Notes under the pieces: model-generated
Databases searched by the model: none
What the model saw: the letters and a program-made list of their open reading frames with translations, nothing else
What the model was told of the DNA's origin: nothing
Translations under genes and position numbers: made by a program
Shown: positions 16,374 through 24,051 of the stretch, piece by piece
How positions within the stretch are numbered: the first letter of the stretch is position 1
How the letters are laid out: every line of letters begins with the position of its first letter
DNA from: Caulobacter endophyticus
GTDB taxonomy: Bacteria > Pseudomonadota > Alphaproteobacteria > Caulobacterales > Caulobacteraceae
Reading direction: 5' to 3'
NCBI RefSeq assembly: GCF_003116815.1
Contig: NZ_QDKQ01000031.1
Coordinates: forward strand, 1 to 64,000
DNA: 64,000 bases

Positions 16374-17869
16374 TGCACGCCCCGCAACCCAAGAAACCCG
16401 CCGGCAAGCCGATCTGGCCGAAGATCCCCGCGCCGTTCGTGCGCGCCATGCTGGCCGGCCACTCGGCCCTGGGCCTGGCGTTCGCCGCGCTGATCTACCT
16501 CGTCTGCTTCACGGGCGCGGTGGCGGTGTTCACAAACGAGTTCAACCGCTGGGAGCAGCCGACCGCCCCGGTGCTGCACGGCGTGACGCCCGCCGCCGTC
16601 GGCGCGGCCTTCGACGAGGTGCTGGCCAAGAACCCCAAGGCCCACGACCTCTTCATCCGCATGCCAGAGCCGGCCCTGCCGCGCCTCTCCGTCCACGGCG
16701 ACGACGCCAAGGGCGGCGAGCACACCTGGTACGCCGACGCCTCGGGCAGGATCGTGGCCGAGCAGCGCACGCCCTGGAGTAATTTCCAGGCCAGGCTGCA
16801 CACCGCCCTGCACCTGCCGGGCAGCTGGGGCTTCTTCCTGGTGGGACTGACGGGCGTCGCCTTGCTGTCGTCGCTGGTCTCGGGCGTGCTGTCGCATCCG
16901 CGCGTCTTCAAGGATGCGTTCGCGTTTCGCTGGGGCGGCTCCAAGCGCCTGCAGGAGGCCGACCTGCACAACCGCATCTCGGTGTGGGGCCTGCCCTTCC
17001 ACGTGGTGGTCTCGCTGACCGGCGCCTTCCTAGGTCTCTCCATCCTGATCGTCGGCGTGCTGGCCATGGTGGTGTTCGACGGCGACAAGGAGAAGGTCTT
17101 CGCCCTGTTCAGCGGCCCGGCCGTGGCCGACGACCCGCGCCCGGCGCCGGTGGTCGACGTGGCCAAGGGCCTGGCCGTCCTGCAGGCCAAGCACCCGCAA
17201 GCCGGCTTCAACTACATCTTCGTCGAGCATCCCGGCGAGACCGGCCAGCACATGAGCATCAACCGCGTCACGCCCGGCAAGCTGTCGCGCGGCGAGATGT
17301 TTATCGTCGACGGCAACGCCAAGGTCCTGGGCGAGGCCGGGTTCGAGGGCGGCAATGTCGGCATGGCGATCTATGCCAGCCTCACCCCGCTGCACTTCGG
17401 CTGGTTCGGCGGCTGGCCGGTGAAGGTCGCCTACTTCCTGCTTGGCCTTGGCCTGACGGCGGTGACCGCCAGCGGCGTGGCCATCTGGCTGGCCCGCCGG
17501 CGCGACAAGGGCCGCCCCGCCCCGCGCTGGGAGCGCGTGTGGGTCGCCTTCTGCTGGAGCCAACCCCTGGCCTACGGCGTCAGCGCCATCGTTGCCCTGC
17601 TGGCTCCAAGCGCGCCGCCGGTGGCCGTCTGGGGCGGCGTCACCCTGCTGGCCAGCGCAAGCGCCTTCCTGTGGACCCCGCCGGTGATCTCGATCCGCCT
17701 GCGGCTGGCCTCGGCCCTGAGCCTGGTACTGGCGGCTCTGGTCCATGTGGGCCTGAACACCGGCCGCTCGGTCGATCCGGTCGCCTGGATCATGGACGCC
17801 TGCCTTGTGCTGGGCGCGGTGCTCCTGGCGGCGTCGGTCAAGCTGACCAAGGCGCCGGCCGCGGCCTGA
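16373..17869 (+). CDS. PepSY-associated transmembrane protein (iron-uptake reductase-like)
   Basis: A 498-residue protein starting at the ATG that overlaps the preceding stop. An N-terminal span (about 28-50, HSALGLAFAALIYLVCFTGAVAVF) is followed by a periplasmic PepSY-type domain containing HTALHLPGSWG, further spans near 155-185 and 210-240, a second periplasmic region (about 240-360), and three or four spans at the C-terminus. Proteins of this class are thought to help release iron from siderophores at the inner membrane. It is last in the three-gene operon; a terminator follows. Confidence 0.85.
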   Translation: MHAPQPKKPAGKPIWPKIPAPFVRAMLAGHSALGLAFAALIYLVCFTGAVAVFTNEFNRWEQPTAPVLHGVTPAAVGAAFDEVLAKNPKAHDLFIRMPEPALPRLSVHGDDAKGGEHTWYADASGRIVAEQRTPWSNFQARLHTALHLPGSWGFFLVGLTGVALLSSLVSGVLSHPRVFKDAFAFRWGGSKRLQEADLHNRISVWGLPFHVVVSLTGAFLGLSILIVGVLAMVVFDGDKEKVFALFSGPAVADDPRPAPVVDVAKGLAVLQAKHPQAGFNYIFVEHPGETGQHMSINRVTPGKLSRGEMFIVDGNAKVLGEAGFEGGNVGMAIYASLTPLHFGWFGGWPVKVAYFLLGLGLTAVTASGVAIWLARRRDKGRPAPRWERVWVAFCWSQPLAYGVSAIVALLAPSAPPVAVWGGVTLLASASAFLWTPPVISIRLRLASALSLVLAALVHVGLNTGRSVDPVAWIMDACLVLGAVLLAASVKLTKAPAAA

Positions 17870-17890
17870 CCCGCCGCCCGGAAACAAGGA

Positions 17891-17918
17891 AGGCCCGCCG
17901 GCGACGGCGGGCCTTTTT
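17891..17918 (+). terminator. Intrinsic terminator of the receptor/PepSY operon
   Basis: A perfect 10-bp stem (AGGCCCGCCG / CGGCGGGCCT) with loop GCGA followed by a run of T, 21 bases after the PepSY gene stop. Confidence 0.92.
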
Positions 17919-18004
17919 CGTTGGCTGTGCAAGCCTTCCGTTCAACGCTTGAGCGACGAAGCAAGACCGGCTAAGCACGACGTCCACGGTCGCTCGCGAC
18001 CCGT

Positions 18005-18079
18005 GCGGGCGTAGTTCAGAGGTAGAACGTCAGCTTCCCAAGCTGAATGTCGGGGGTTCGATTCCCCCCGCCCGCTCCA
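18005..18079 (+). tRNA. tRNA-Gly (anticodon CCC)
   Basis: A 75-nt cloverleaf: 7-bp acceptor stem GCGGGCG / CGCCCGC, D arm with GTAGTTCAGAGGTAGAAC, anticodon stem TCAGC / GCTGA with loop TTCCCAA, so anticodon CCC at 18037-18039, and a T arm with GGTTCGATTCC. The 3' CCA is encoded (18077-18079). It reads GGG glycine codons. Confidence 0.95.
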
Positions 18080-18163
18080 AATCTCCTCCATCCCATCAAC
18101 ATTGACGCCCGCCCTCGCCCGGCGCACGCTCGACGTCAAACAGACGTTCGGGAGGAGAACGCG

Positions 18164-18757
18164 ATGGCCGACGGCGAGGATCATCCCCGCGCGCGCTTCC
18201 ACGCCATGACCGAGGGCACGGCCGAGGACTGGGCGATCATCGCCAAGGCGGCCGGCGACTACGGGCGCGAGCTGCCCGACCGGCTGGTGAAGCACCTGAA
18301 ACTGCTGCAGGGCGACTGCGGGGGTTTCGCGGTGGACCGGCTGGAGCACAGCCTGCAGACCGCCACCCGCGCCCACCTGGCCGGCGAGGACGAGGAATAT
18401 GTCGTCTGCGCCCTGCTCCACGACATCGGCGACATCCTGGGTCCGCGCAACCACGCCGACATCGCCGCCGCCATCGTCCAGCCCTTCGTGTCTGAGGCCA
18501 ACCACTGGATGGTGGCCAACCACCCGATCTTCCAGGGCTACTACTTCTTCCATCACCTGGGCCTGGACCGCGACATGCGGGAGGCCTTCCGGGACCATCC
18601 GCATTTCGAGCGCACGGCGCAGTTCTGCCATCTCTACGACCAGCCAGCCTTTGACCCCGTCTATGAGACGATGCCGCTGGAGGCCTTCGAGCCGATGCTC
18701 CGGCGCGTGATGAGCACGCCGAAGCGATCGATATACCTGCGGGCCGCCGAAGCCTAA
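18164..18757 (+). CDS. HD-domain protein resembling PhnZ/TmpB-type di-iron oxygenases
   Basis: 197 residues from ATG 18164, preceded by GGGAGGAG. Metal-ligand candidates are H62 (RLEHSLQTA), H86-D87 (LLHDIGD), H97 (NHADIAAAI), H114 and H120. The spacing and the LEHSLQTA / HDIGD pattern resemble the HD subset around PhnZ and TmpB, mixed-valent di-iron oxygenases of organophosphonate breakdown, rather than nucleotide phosphohydrolases. There are no phosphonate genes nearby, so the substrate may differ. HD family is clear; the oxygenase assignment is inferred. Confidence 0.75.
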   Translation: MADGEDHPRARFHAMTEGTAEDWAIIAKAAGDYGRELPDRLVKHLKLLQGDCGGFAVDRLEHSLQTATRAHLAGEDEEYVVCALLHDIGDILGPRNHADIAAAIVQPFVSEANHWMVANHPIFQGYYFFHHLGLDRDMREAFRDHPHFERTAQFCHLYDQPAFDPVYETMPLEAFEPMLRRVMSTPKRSIYLRAAEA

Positions 18758-18764
18758 GCGCGCC

Positions 18765-19655
18765 CTACTGGACGCGCTCGACCTTGATCCCGCGCTTGCC
18801 CAGCAGGGTCTGGACGCTGTCGGGGCCCACCAGGTGGCCGGCGCCGACGGCGACGAAGCTGACGCCCTTGCCGTCGAGCTTGGTCTTCAGCTGATCGGCC
18901 CAAGCGGTGTTTCGGGTGACGATCAGGGTGCTGTAGAGCGGCTTGTACTTGGCGCGCATCTCGGTGATGAACTGGCCTTCCAGGCCCTTCACGTCGCCGG
19001 CGGCCCAGGCCTTGACCATGGCGTCGAGCTTGGCGGGGCCTTCCTCCACCTCATCCAGCGTCGACTTCAGCAGCAGCACCTCGTCGGCGGCCGGCAGGTC
19101 GGCGAAGAAGCGGATCTGCTGCTCGGCGGTCTCGAGCTGGCCCACGCCCTTGCCATCGGCCTTGAGCTCGGCGGTCAGCACCTGCTCGACGCCCTTCTTG
19201 GGATCGAAGCCCGCCTTGACCATAGGGGCCATGGCCAGGGTGATGGCGGCCATCCAGGGGCGGAAGGCCTCGATGGCGGCCGGCGGCACGCCCATCTCCT
19301 GGCCGTAGGTCTTGGTCTTCTCCCAATCGGCGGCGGCCAGCTTCTTGGAGAGCGGCGTGGCCGGGTCGATGCCGTATTTCATGATCAGCGGCTGCATGAC
19401 GGCCATGTCGTCAGCGCCGACCACCTCCAGCACCAGCTCGTCGGCCAACTTCAGCGCGGAGTCCAGCTTGGCCGAGCGCCACTGGGTCTCGGGACGCAGC
19501 ACGTGCACGGTGCCGAAGAGATAGATGGTCGAATCCTGGTCCTGGATCTTCCACAGCGCCGGCTCGGCGAGCGCCTGGGCGGCCGCGCCCAGGGCGACGA
19601 CGGAGACGAGGCCGGCGACGACGCGGCGGGCGGCTTTGACGGACGAACGAAGCAT
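18765..19655 (-). CDS. TraB/GumN-family exported protein
   Basis: A 296-residue secreted protein with signal peptide about 1-30, then the family signature STIYLFGTVHVL, a middle block FFADLPAADEVLLLKSTLDEVEEG, and a C-terminal VAVGAGHLVGPDSVQTLLGKRG. TraB/GumN proteins resemble haem-/peptide-binding EreA-type folds and are poorly understood in bacteria. AGAGGA precedes the ATG. It lies 46 bp after the last membrane-protein gene of the XRE operon and may be co-transcribed. A paralogue is at 23102-23977. Confidence 0.85.
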   Translation of the reverse strand: MLRSSVKAARRVVAGLVSVVALGAAAQALAEPALWKIQDQDSTIYLFGTVHVLRPETQWRSAKLDSALKLADELVLEVVGADDMAVMQPLIMKYGIDPATPLSKKLAAADWEKTKTYGQEMGVPPAAIEAFRPWMAAITLAMAPMVKAGFDPKKGVEQVLTAELKADGKGVGQLETAEQQIRFFADLPAADEVLLLKSTLDEVEEGPAKLDAMVKAWAAGDVKGLEGQFITEMRAKYKPLYSTLIVTRNTAWADQLKTKLDGKGVSFVAVGAGHLVGPDSVQTLLGKRGIKVERVQ

Positions 19656-19701
19656 GCGGGTCCTCTTGGATGAAATGGTGCGAAAAGGGGGCGGGCGAGC
19701 G

Positions 19702-20376
19702 TCAGTCGACGAAGCCGCGGCGCCAGGCCACGATCATCGAGATCAGCAGGTAGGCGATCATGTTGGCGTTGACGGCGTCCCAAAGGGTCAGCGGCGGCAG
19801 CAGGGCCAGCTTCTCGCCCGCGGCCCACAGGAACAGCAGCCCCTGCAGCAGGCCGTAGGAGACGGCGGCGGTCTCGGCCATGGTCCGGCGCATCAGCTCG
19901 TCGCTGCGCACCCAGAGCGTGATGTTGCCCGCGGTCTGGATCAGGAACACCGTGATCAGGCCGGTCATCACCGCCGAGGCCAGCAGCGGCGACAGCGGCG
20001 CGACCATCGCGCCAGCCAGCGGCGGCGCGGCCAGCATGACGCCGGCCAGCACCAGCACCCCGCCCTGCCCCGCATAGAAGCTGGCTTGGGCGGGGGTTGC
20101 GGCCCGCGCCCCGTCGTCGCCGTTGATCTGCCGTCCCAGCGCCTTGCGGCTGAGGCTGACGAGCATGGTCGCCAGGCCGACGGCGACCAGGAAAGCGGCC
20201 AGGCCCAGCGAAACGACGTCGCTGGACGAGAAGTCCAGGTCGCGCCAGTGGCCCTGTCGCTTGAGCCAGATCAGCACCCGGCCGACGGCGAAGCCTACCG
20301 GCGCGCCGACGGCCATCAGGATCAGCGCCCGGCGAGCGCGCGGCGATAGCTTCTGGGCGTTGGACGCTGCGGTCAT
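19702..20376 (-). CDS. Multi-pass membrane protein, paralogue C of the XRE operon
   Basis: A 224-residue protein with about six hydrophobic spans. Its middle carries RSDELMRRTMAETAAVSYG and its C-terminus MIAYLLISMIVAWRRGF. Both resemble the two other membrane proteins of this operon, suggesting duplication. It starts one base after the XRE regulator stop, so it is almost certainly co-translated with it. Function unknown. Confidence 0.7.
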   Translation of the reverse strand: MTAASNAQKLSPRARRALILMAVGAPVGFAVGRVLIWLKRQGHWRDLDFSSSDVVSLGLAAFLVAVGLATMLVSLSRKALGRQINGDDGARAATPAQASFYAGQGGVLVLAGVMLAAPPLAGAMVAPLSPLLASAVMTGLITVFLIQTAGNITLWVRSDELMRRTMAETAAVSYGLLQGLLFLWAAGEKLALLPPLTLWDAVNANMIAYLLISMIVAWRRGFVD

Positions 20377-20377
20377 G

Positions 20378-20572
20378 TCAGTCCTCGTCCTGGAAGATGG
20401 CTTCGATGGGCTGGCCGAACAGGCGGGCGATCTTGAAGGCCAGCGGCAGGCTGGGATCGTACTTGCCCGTCTCCAGAGCGTTGATGGTCTGGCGCGAGAC
20501 GTCGAGGCGCTGGGCCAGGTCGGCCTGGCTCCAGTCGCGTTCGGCGCGCAGCACCTTGAGGCGGTTCTTCAT
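20378..20572 (-). CDS. Small XRE/Cro-type HTH regulator
   Basis: A 64-residue protein that is essentially one helix-turn-helix domain: LRAERDWSQADLAQRLDVSRQTINALETGKYDPSLPLAFKIARLFG. Short regulators of this type typically sit beside membrane proteins and repress their own operon. It lies between two related membrane-protein genes (8-bp gap upstream, 1-bp downstream). Two similar 18-bp palindromes in front of the first gene of the operon (21658-21675 and 21692-21709) are its probable binding sites. Confidence 0.9.
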   Translation of the reverse strand: MKNRLKVLRAERDWSQADLAQRLDVSRQTINALETGKYDPSLPLAFKIARLFGQPIEAIFQDED

Positions 20573-20579
20573 CCGCCCC

Positions 20580-21173
20580 TCAGCGATAGCGCCAGGAGAC
20601 GAGCCCCTGGGCGAGGCCGAACAGCAGGGCGAAGATCGGCGCGACCACCCACAGCTGCAGGTGCGGCGCTTTGCCGAAGGCCTCGAGCACACCCCAGGCC
20701 GTGGCCAGCGACAGGGTCGCGCCCAGGGCCCACAGCAGGCTCTCCACCGTGATCCGCCGCAGCAGTTCGTCGGTCTCGCGAAAAACGTAGAGGCCCAGGC
20801 TGGCGAAGGCCGCGATCAGAGCGACCACCGGCGCCAGGGCCACGGCGTAGCCGAGCACGCCCTCGGTCAGACCCGCCATGTAGAGCTGGACGGCCCCAAG
20901 AAGCAGGATGACATAGGCGGTCATCGCGCCAAGGAAGCCGATCAGGAACCCGCGCATGGCGGGTCGCACCGGCTCGCCGCCGTAGAGGCGCCTGGCGGTG
21001 GAGGAGAAGGCCAAGGCCGCGAAGGCCATGGCGACAGCCCCGACATAGGTCGGCCACTGGCCGCGCCCCAGCAACAGCATCGCCATCGAGCCGCCGATCC
21101 CGACCACGCCGACGAGAGCCAGGGTGGCGGCCTTGGCCGGCGCCGAGCGAGCATTTTTCAGAAAGGCGTTCAT
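20580..21173 (-). CDS. Multi-pass membrane protein, paralogue B of the XRE operon
   Basis: 197 residues from ATG 21173, with GGAGGG 8 bases upstream. Six hydrophobic spans are visible; a motif ETDELLRRITVESLLWALG is followed by two more spans and a WRYR end. The ETDELLRR...ES segment matches RSDELMRR...ET in paralogue C. No named function. It overlaps nothing and is spaced 11 bp from paralogue A and 7 bp from the XRE gene. Confidence 0.75.
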   Translation of the reverse strand: MNAFLKNARSAPAKAATLALVGVVGIGGSMAMLLLGRGQWPTYVGAVAMAFAALAFSSTARRLYGGEPVRPAMRGFLIGFLGAMTAYVILLLGAVQLYMAGLTEGVLGYAVALAPVVALIAAFASLGLYVFRETDELLRRITVESLLWALGATLSLATAWGVLEAFGKAPHLQLWVVAPIFALLFGLAQGLVSWRYR

Positions 21174-21184
21174 GGCGTTCCCTC

Positions 21185-21637
21185 CTAGCGTCGCGCCAGC
21201 CACCAAGAGGCCCAGAACAGGCCGTAGCCGACGATCTGGAAGCCGCCGATCAGCCCCATGCCGAAGACCACCGCCTGGGAGGTCGTCATGTGGGCGGGCA
21301 GCAGGGCCTCGGCCGCCTTGGGCATGGTGTGGAGCAGGATGAAGGGGACGCCGGCCAGGGCCAAGCCGGTAGAGCCGCCCCAGTACCAGGACCATTTGTG
21401 GGCTTCGCGGGCCGCCTCGTCAGCGACGCTCCACCAGCGTGCGCAGAGCGAAAGCATCAGGGCCATGACCGCGATGACCGACAGCGATATGGCGACCAGC
21501 GAATAGACCGCGAACTCAGGCTTCCGCTTGCCTACCTCGGCGATCACCGCGGCCACGACCCCCATGACAAAGGCCGCGCTTAGCGAAGCGACCACCGCTG
21601 TCACCAAGCGTCGTCGCGCCAGTCTTTGCCCGCTCAT
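21185..21637 (-). CDS. Membrane protein, paralogue A, first gene of the XRE operon
   Basis: 150 residues if read from ATG 21637 (preceded by GGGGG); in-frame ATGs at 21697 and 21670 would lengthen it but collide with the palindromes. Four spans are visible. The segment VADEAAREAHKWSWYWG corresponds to the DEL-RR motif of the other two paralogues, and the protein ends WWLARR. It is the promoter-proximal gene of a four-gene run. Confidence 0.65.
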   Translation of the reverse strand: MSGQRLARRRLVTAVVASLSAAFVMGVVAAVIAEVGKRKPEFAVYSLVAISLSVIAVMALMLSLCARWWSVADEAAREAHKWSWYWGGSTGLALAGVPFILLHTMPKAAEALLPAHMTTSQAVVFGMGLIGGFQIVGYGLFWASWWLARR

Positions 21638-21657
21638 GCCAAGCACCCCCGTCAAAA

Positions 21658-21675
21658 TGACAAGGAACATTGACA
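21658..21675. promoter_or_regulatory. Operator-like palindrome 1 of the XRE operon
   Basis: TGACAAGGAACATTGACA matches the second site (21692-21709) at 14 of 18 positions in the same orientation. Both flank or overlap a TTGACA-type promoter element reading leftwards into the membrane-protein operon. Probable XRE binding site. Confidence 0.55.
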
Positions 21676-21691
21676 CCAAAGCTCGAGATAA

Positions 21692-21709
21692 TGTCAAGGA
21701 CCCTAGACA
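21692..21709. promoter_or_regulatory. Operator-like palindrome 2 of the XRE operon
   Basis: TGTCAAGGACCCTAGACA is palindromic at 14 of 18 positions, with TGTC/GACA ends and AGG/CCT inside. Its left end supplies TTGACA on the minus strand, a likely -35 element. It is centred 34 bp from site 1. Confidence 0.6.
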
Positions 21710-21747
21710 GAATTCTCGCTCAAAGCGTGAAGTGAGGGCGCCCGCCC

Positions 21748-22014
21748 CTAAGCCGCGGCGCGCCCGCTACGCCAGTGTAGCGGCGCCGGCGTGGCGACGC
21801 CCAGCGCCTTGGCCAGCCAATGAGCCTTGGGGTCGGCGTGAATCAGCCAGCCGTACTGCGAGAAGCGATCGCCATAGTCGTCCCAGCGGATCACCCGCCC
21901 ATCGGCGTCGAGCCGCCAAACGGCCTTGTCGCAACCGGGGATGCGCTCGGCCCGCTCCCAGGCGGCCACGCGCTGGCTGTGGGTCGAGAACGGACCGGAG
22001 AAGAGGCGGTTCAT
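21748..22014 (-). CDS. Small conserved-looking protein, function unknown
   Basis: An 88-residue protein (MNRLFSGPFSTHSQRVAAWERAERIPGCDKAVWRLDADG). The section CDKAVWRLDADGRVIRWDDYGDRFSQYGW looks like a compact folded domain rich in aromatic and acidic residues. No family recognised and no signal peptide. It stands alone between the XRE operon and the kinase gene. Confidence 0.6.
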   Translation of the reverse strand: MNRLFSGPFSTHSQRVAAWERAERIPGCDKAVWRLDADGRVIRWDDYGDRFSQYGWLIHADPKAHWLAKALGVATPAPLHWRSGRAAA

Positions 22015-22183
22015 GACGCGGGCTCCAATCGACGCGGCGCCGATCCGAAAGTCGAATCTGCGTGTAATCGCAATAACCGAACACTAGCCCTTGGTGACGA
22101 TTAACGCAGCCAACACCATATGTAGTGCGACGCCATGCCGCGCGACAGATTGAACGCGTTCAACGACTTGCGCTTTTGGCGAC

Positions 22184-23074
22184 TCACGGCGGCGTAAGCG
22201 GTCGCCGCGTCGCATCCAGCGCCACATGCAGGTCGGCCCGCCTGGGAAGGTCCTTCGCGCACCACGCGGTCAGGCGCTCGTAGTGGTCGAGGAAGCGCTC
22301 CAGCGCCGCCGGATCGAGACCTCCGCGTGCGCCCCGCGCAGCCAGATTCGCCTGCAGCTTGGCCTCCTGCTCGCGTCGCCAGGCGCGCACCGTGGAAAAG
22401 TCCGGCGCGGTCAAAACCGCCAGCCAACCGATCCGCCCGAAGAGGTCGCGATAGGAACCGGCCAGGGCCGCATTGATATAGCCGCGCCAGGCGCCGCCCG
22501 GGTCCTCGTCGCGCTCCAGGGCGTTGACCGGCGTCGCCACAGCCTCTGCCCCCTGCGGCCGCGCGCCCAGGCACCAGCCCTCCAGCAGCACCACGTCGGC
22601 AGGGCCGTCGAACACCGGCCAGTCCTGCGGCGGGACACGGTCGTCGGCGGCCTTGTCGAAGCGCGGCAGGGCCGTCCTCCCCGCCCCCGCCCCCGCCAGG
22701 CCGTCGAGCACCGAAAGGCCCAGGGCGACGTCGTGCGTGCCCGGCGGCCCGCGCGTGGCCAGCAGCGGGTGGATGTCCTCCGCCAGGGCCTGGCGCTCGG
22801 CGCGGGTCAGGTAGAGGTCGTCCAGCGACAGGACGGCGACCTTCAGCCCCGCCTCGGCCAGCAGCCGCGCCACCACCGCCACCAGGGTCGACTTGCCCGC
22901 GCCCTGCGGCCCCGACAGCCCGGCGACGAGGCCCGGGCGCCCATGGGCCCGCGCCGCCGCGATCAGGCGCTCGGCCAGAGGCCGGTGCAGGACGTGAAAG
23001 GTCTCGACGAAGCCGGGATCCAGGCGCTCGGCGCGCATGAAATCGGACAGCCAGGCGGGATCGGGCGCGCTCAT
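22184..23074 (-). CDS. P-loop kinase, glycerate kinase-like
   Basis: 296 residues from ATG 23074; an ATG five codons upstream is also possible. A P-loop GPQGAGKS at 55-62 is followed by VLSLDDLYLT, and later by DVVLLEGWCLG, the pattern of D-glycerate 3-kinase and related uridine-kinase-like enzymes (yeast YGR205w / plant GLYK type). It would phosphorylate glycerate or another small metabolite in the cytoplasm. No serine- or glyoxylate-pathway genes are adjacent, so the substrate is inferred from family only. Confidence 0.8.
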   Translation of the reverse strand: MSAPDPAWLSDFMRAERLDPGFVETFHVLHRPLAERLIAAARAHGRPGLVAGLSGPQGAGKSTLVAVVARLLAEAGLKVAVLSLDDLYLTRAERQALAEDIHPLLATRGPPGTHDVALGLSVLDGLAGAGAGRTALPRFDKAADDRVPPQDWPVFDGPADVVLLEGWCLGARPQGAEAVATPVNALERDEDPGGAWRGYINAALAGSYRDLFGRIGWLAVLTAPDFSTVRAWRREQEAKLQANLAARGARGGLDPAALERFLDHYERLTAWCAKDLPRRADLHVALDATRRPLTPP

Positions 23075-23101
23075 GACCCGACCATGCAACGGTTCGGGCG
23101 G

Positions 23102-23977
23102 TTACTGCACCCGCCGCACGCGGTAGCCGCGCGCCTTCATCAGCGCGGGCAGGCCGTCGGGACCGGCCATGTGCAGGGCGCCGACCGTGACCAGCTCGAC
23201 GCCGGAGCCCGCCATCTCGCGATCCAGCACCTGCGCCCAGGCCAGGTTGCGACGCTTGAGCAGGGCCTCGTAGAGCTCCGGCCGGTCACGGCGCATGCCC
23301 TCGACCAGGATCGCGCCCAGGCGGTCGACATCGCCTTTCAGCCAGGCCTGCTGCAAATCCAAGCCCCGGCGCGGCGGCGCGACCTGCTCGGCGGCGACGT
23401 CGTCGAGATACTGCACCTCGACCGTCTCGGGCAGGTCGGCGAACAGCTGCAGCTGCTGCTCGAAGCTCTCGAAGGCCAGGACGGGCTTCTCGGCGCGCAC
23501 GGCCTGGCGGGTGACGCTCGCGTCGGCCCCGCCCTCGACCGAGGCCCCGGCCTGGGTCATCGGCAGCACCGACAGCATCATAGCCGCCGCCCAGGGCCGC
23601 AGGCGGTCGACGCGGTCGAGGCTGGCGCCGCGGCTGTCGAGCGCCGCACGCAGGCTGGCCACGGTGCGCGGCGGCAGCTTCTCGGTCAGGGAGCGGTCGA
23701 GATCGACGCCATATCGGTCGACCAGGGCCTTGATGGCCACAGGGTCGGCGTCGACGCGGGTCTCGAACCACAGCTTGTCGGCGCGGGCATAGGCGCGGTC
23801 GAAGGCCGGCGTGCGCCAGCGCACCTGCGGCGACAGCACATGCATCGAACCGAACAGATAGATGCGGGAGTCGCCGTCGCTGACCTCCCACATGGCCGGC
23901 GCCGCATGCGCGACTCCCGACAGACCCGCCAGCGCGACGAGGGCCGCCGCAGCGCTCCTGATCCAGGCCACAACCAT
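23102..23977 (-). CDS. TraB/GumN-family exported protein, second paralogue
   Basis: A 291-residue protein with signal peptide about 1-25 and the same landmarks as the protein at 18765-19655: SRIYLFGSMHVL, LQLFADLPETVEVQYLDDV, and VTVGALHMAGPDGLPALMKARG, ending in RVQ like its paralogue. The two genes lie 3.4 kb apart in the same orientation, pointing to an old local duplication. Function unknown; it is followed after 27 bp by the glycerate kinase-like gene. Confidence 0.85.
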   Translation of the reverse strand: MVVAWIRSAAAALVALAGLSGVAHAAPAMWEVSDGDSRIYLFGSMHVLSPQVRWRTPAFDRAYARADKLWFETRVDADPVAIKALVDRYGVDLDRSLTEKLPPRTVASLRAALDSRGASLDRVDRLRPWAAAMMLSVLPMTQAGASVEGGADASVTRQAVRAEKPVLAFESFEQQLQLFADLPETVEVQYLDDVAAEQVAPPRRGLDLQQAWLKGDVDRLGAILVEGMRRDRPELYEALLKRRNLAWAQVLDREMAGSGVELVTVGALHMAGPDGLPALMKARGYRVRRVQ

Positions 23978-24051
23978 ACGCGTCCCCGACTAAAACACGG
24001 GACCACGCTAGGCGAGAGCGGGTTAACCAGGCGAGCGCAAAGCGCCGCGGC

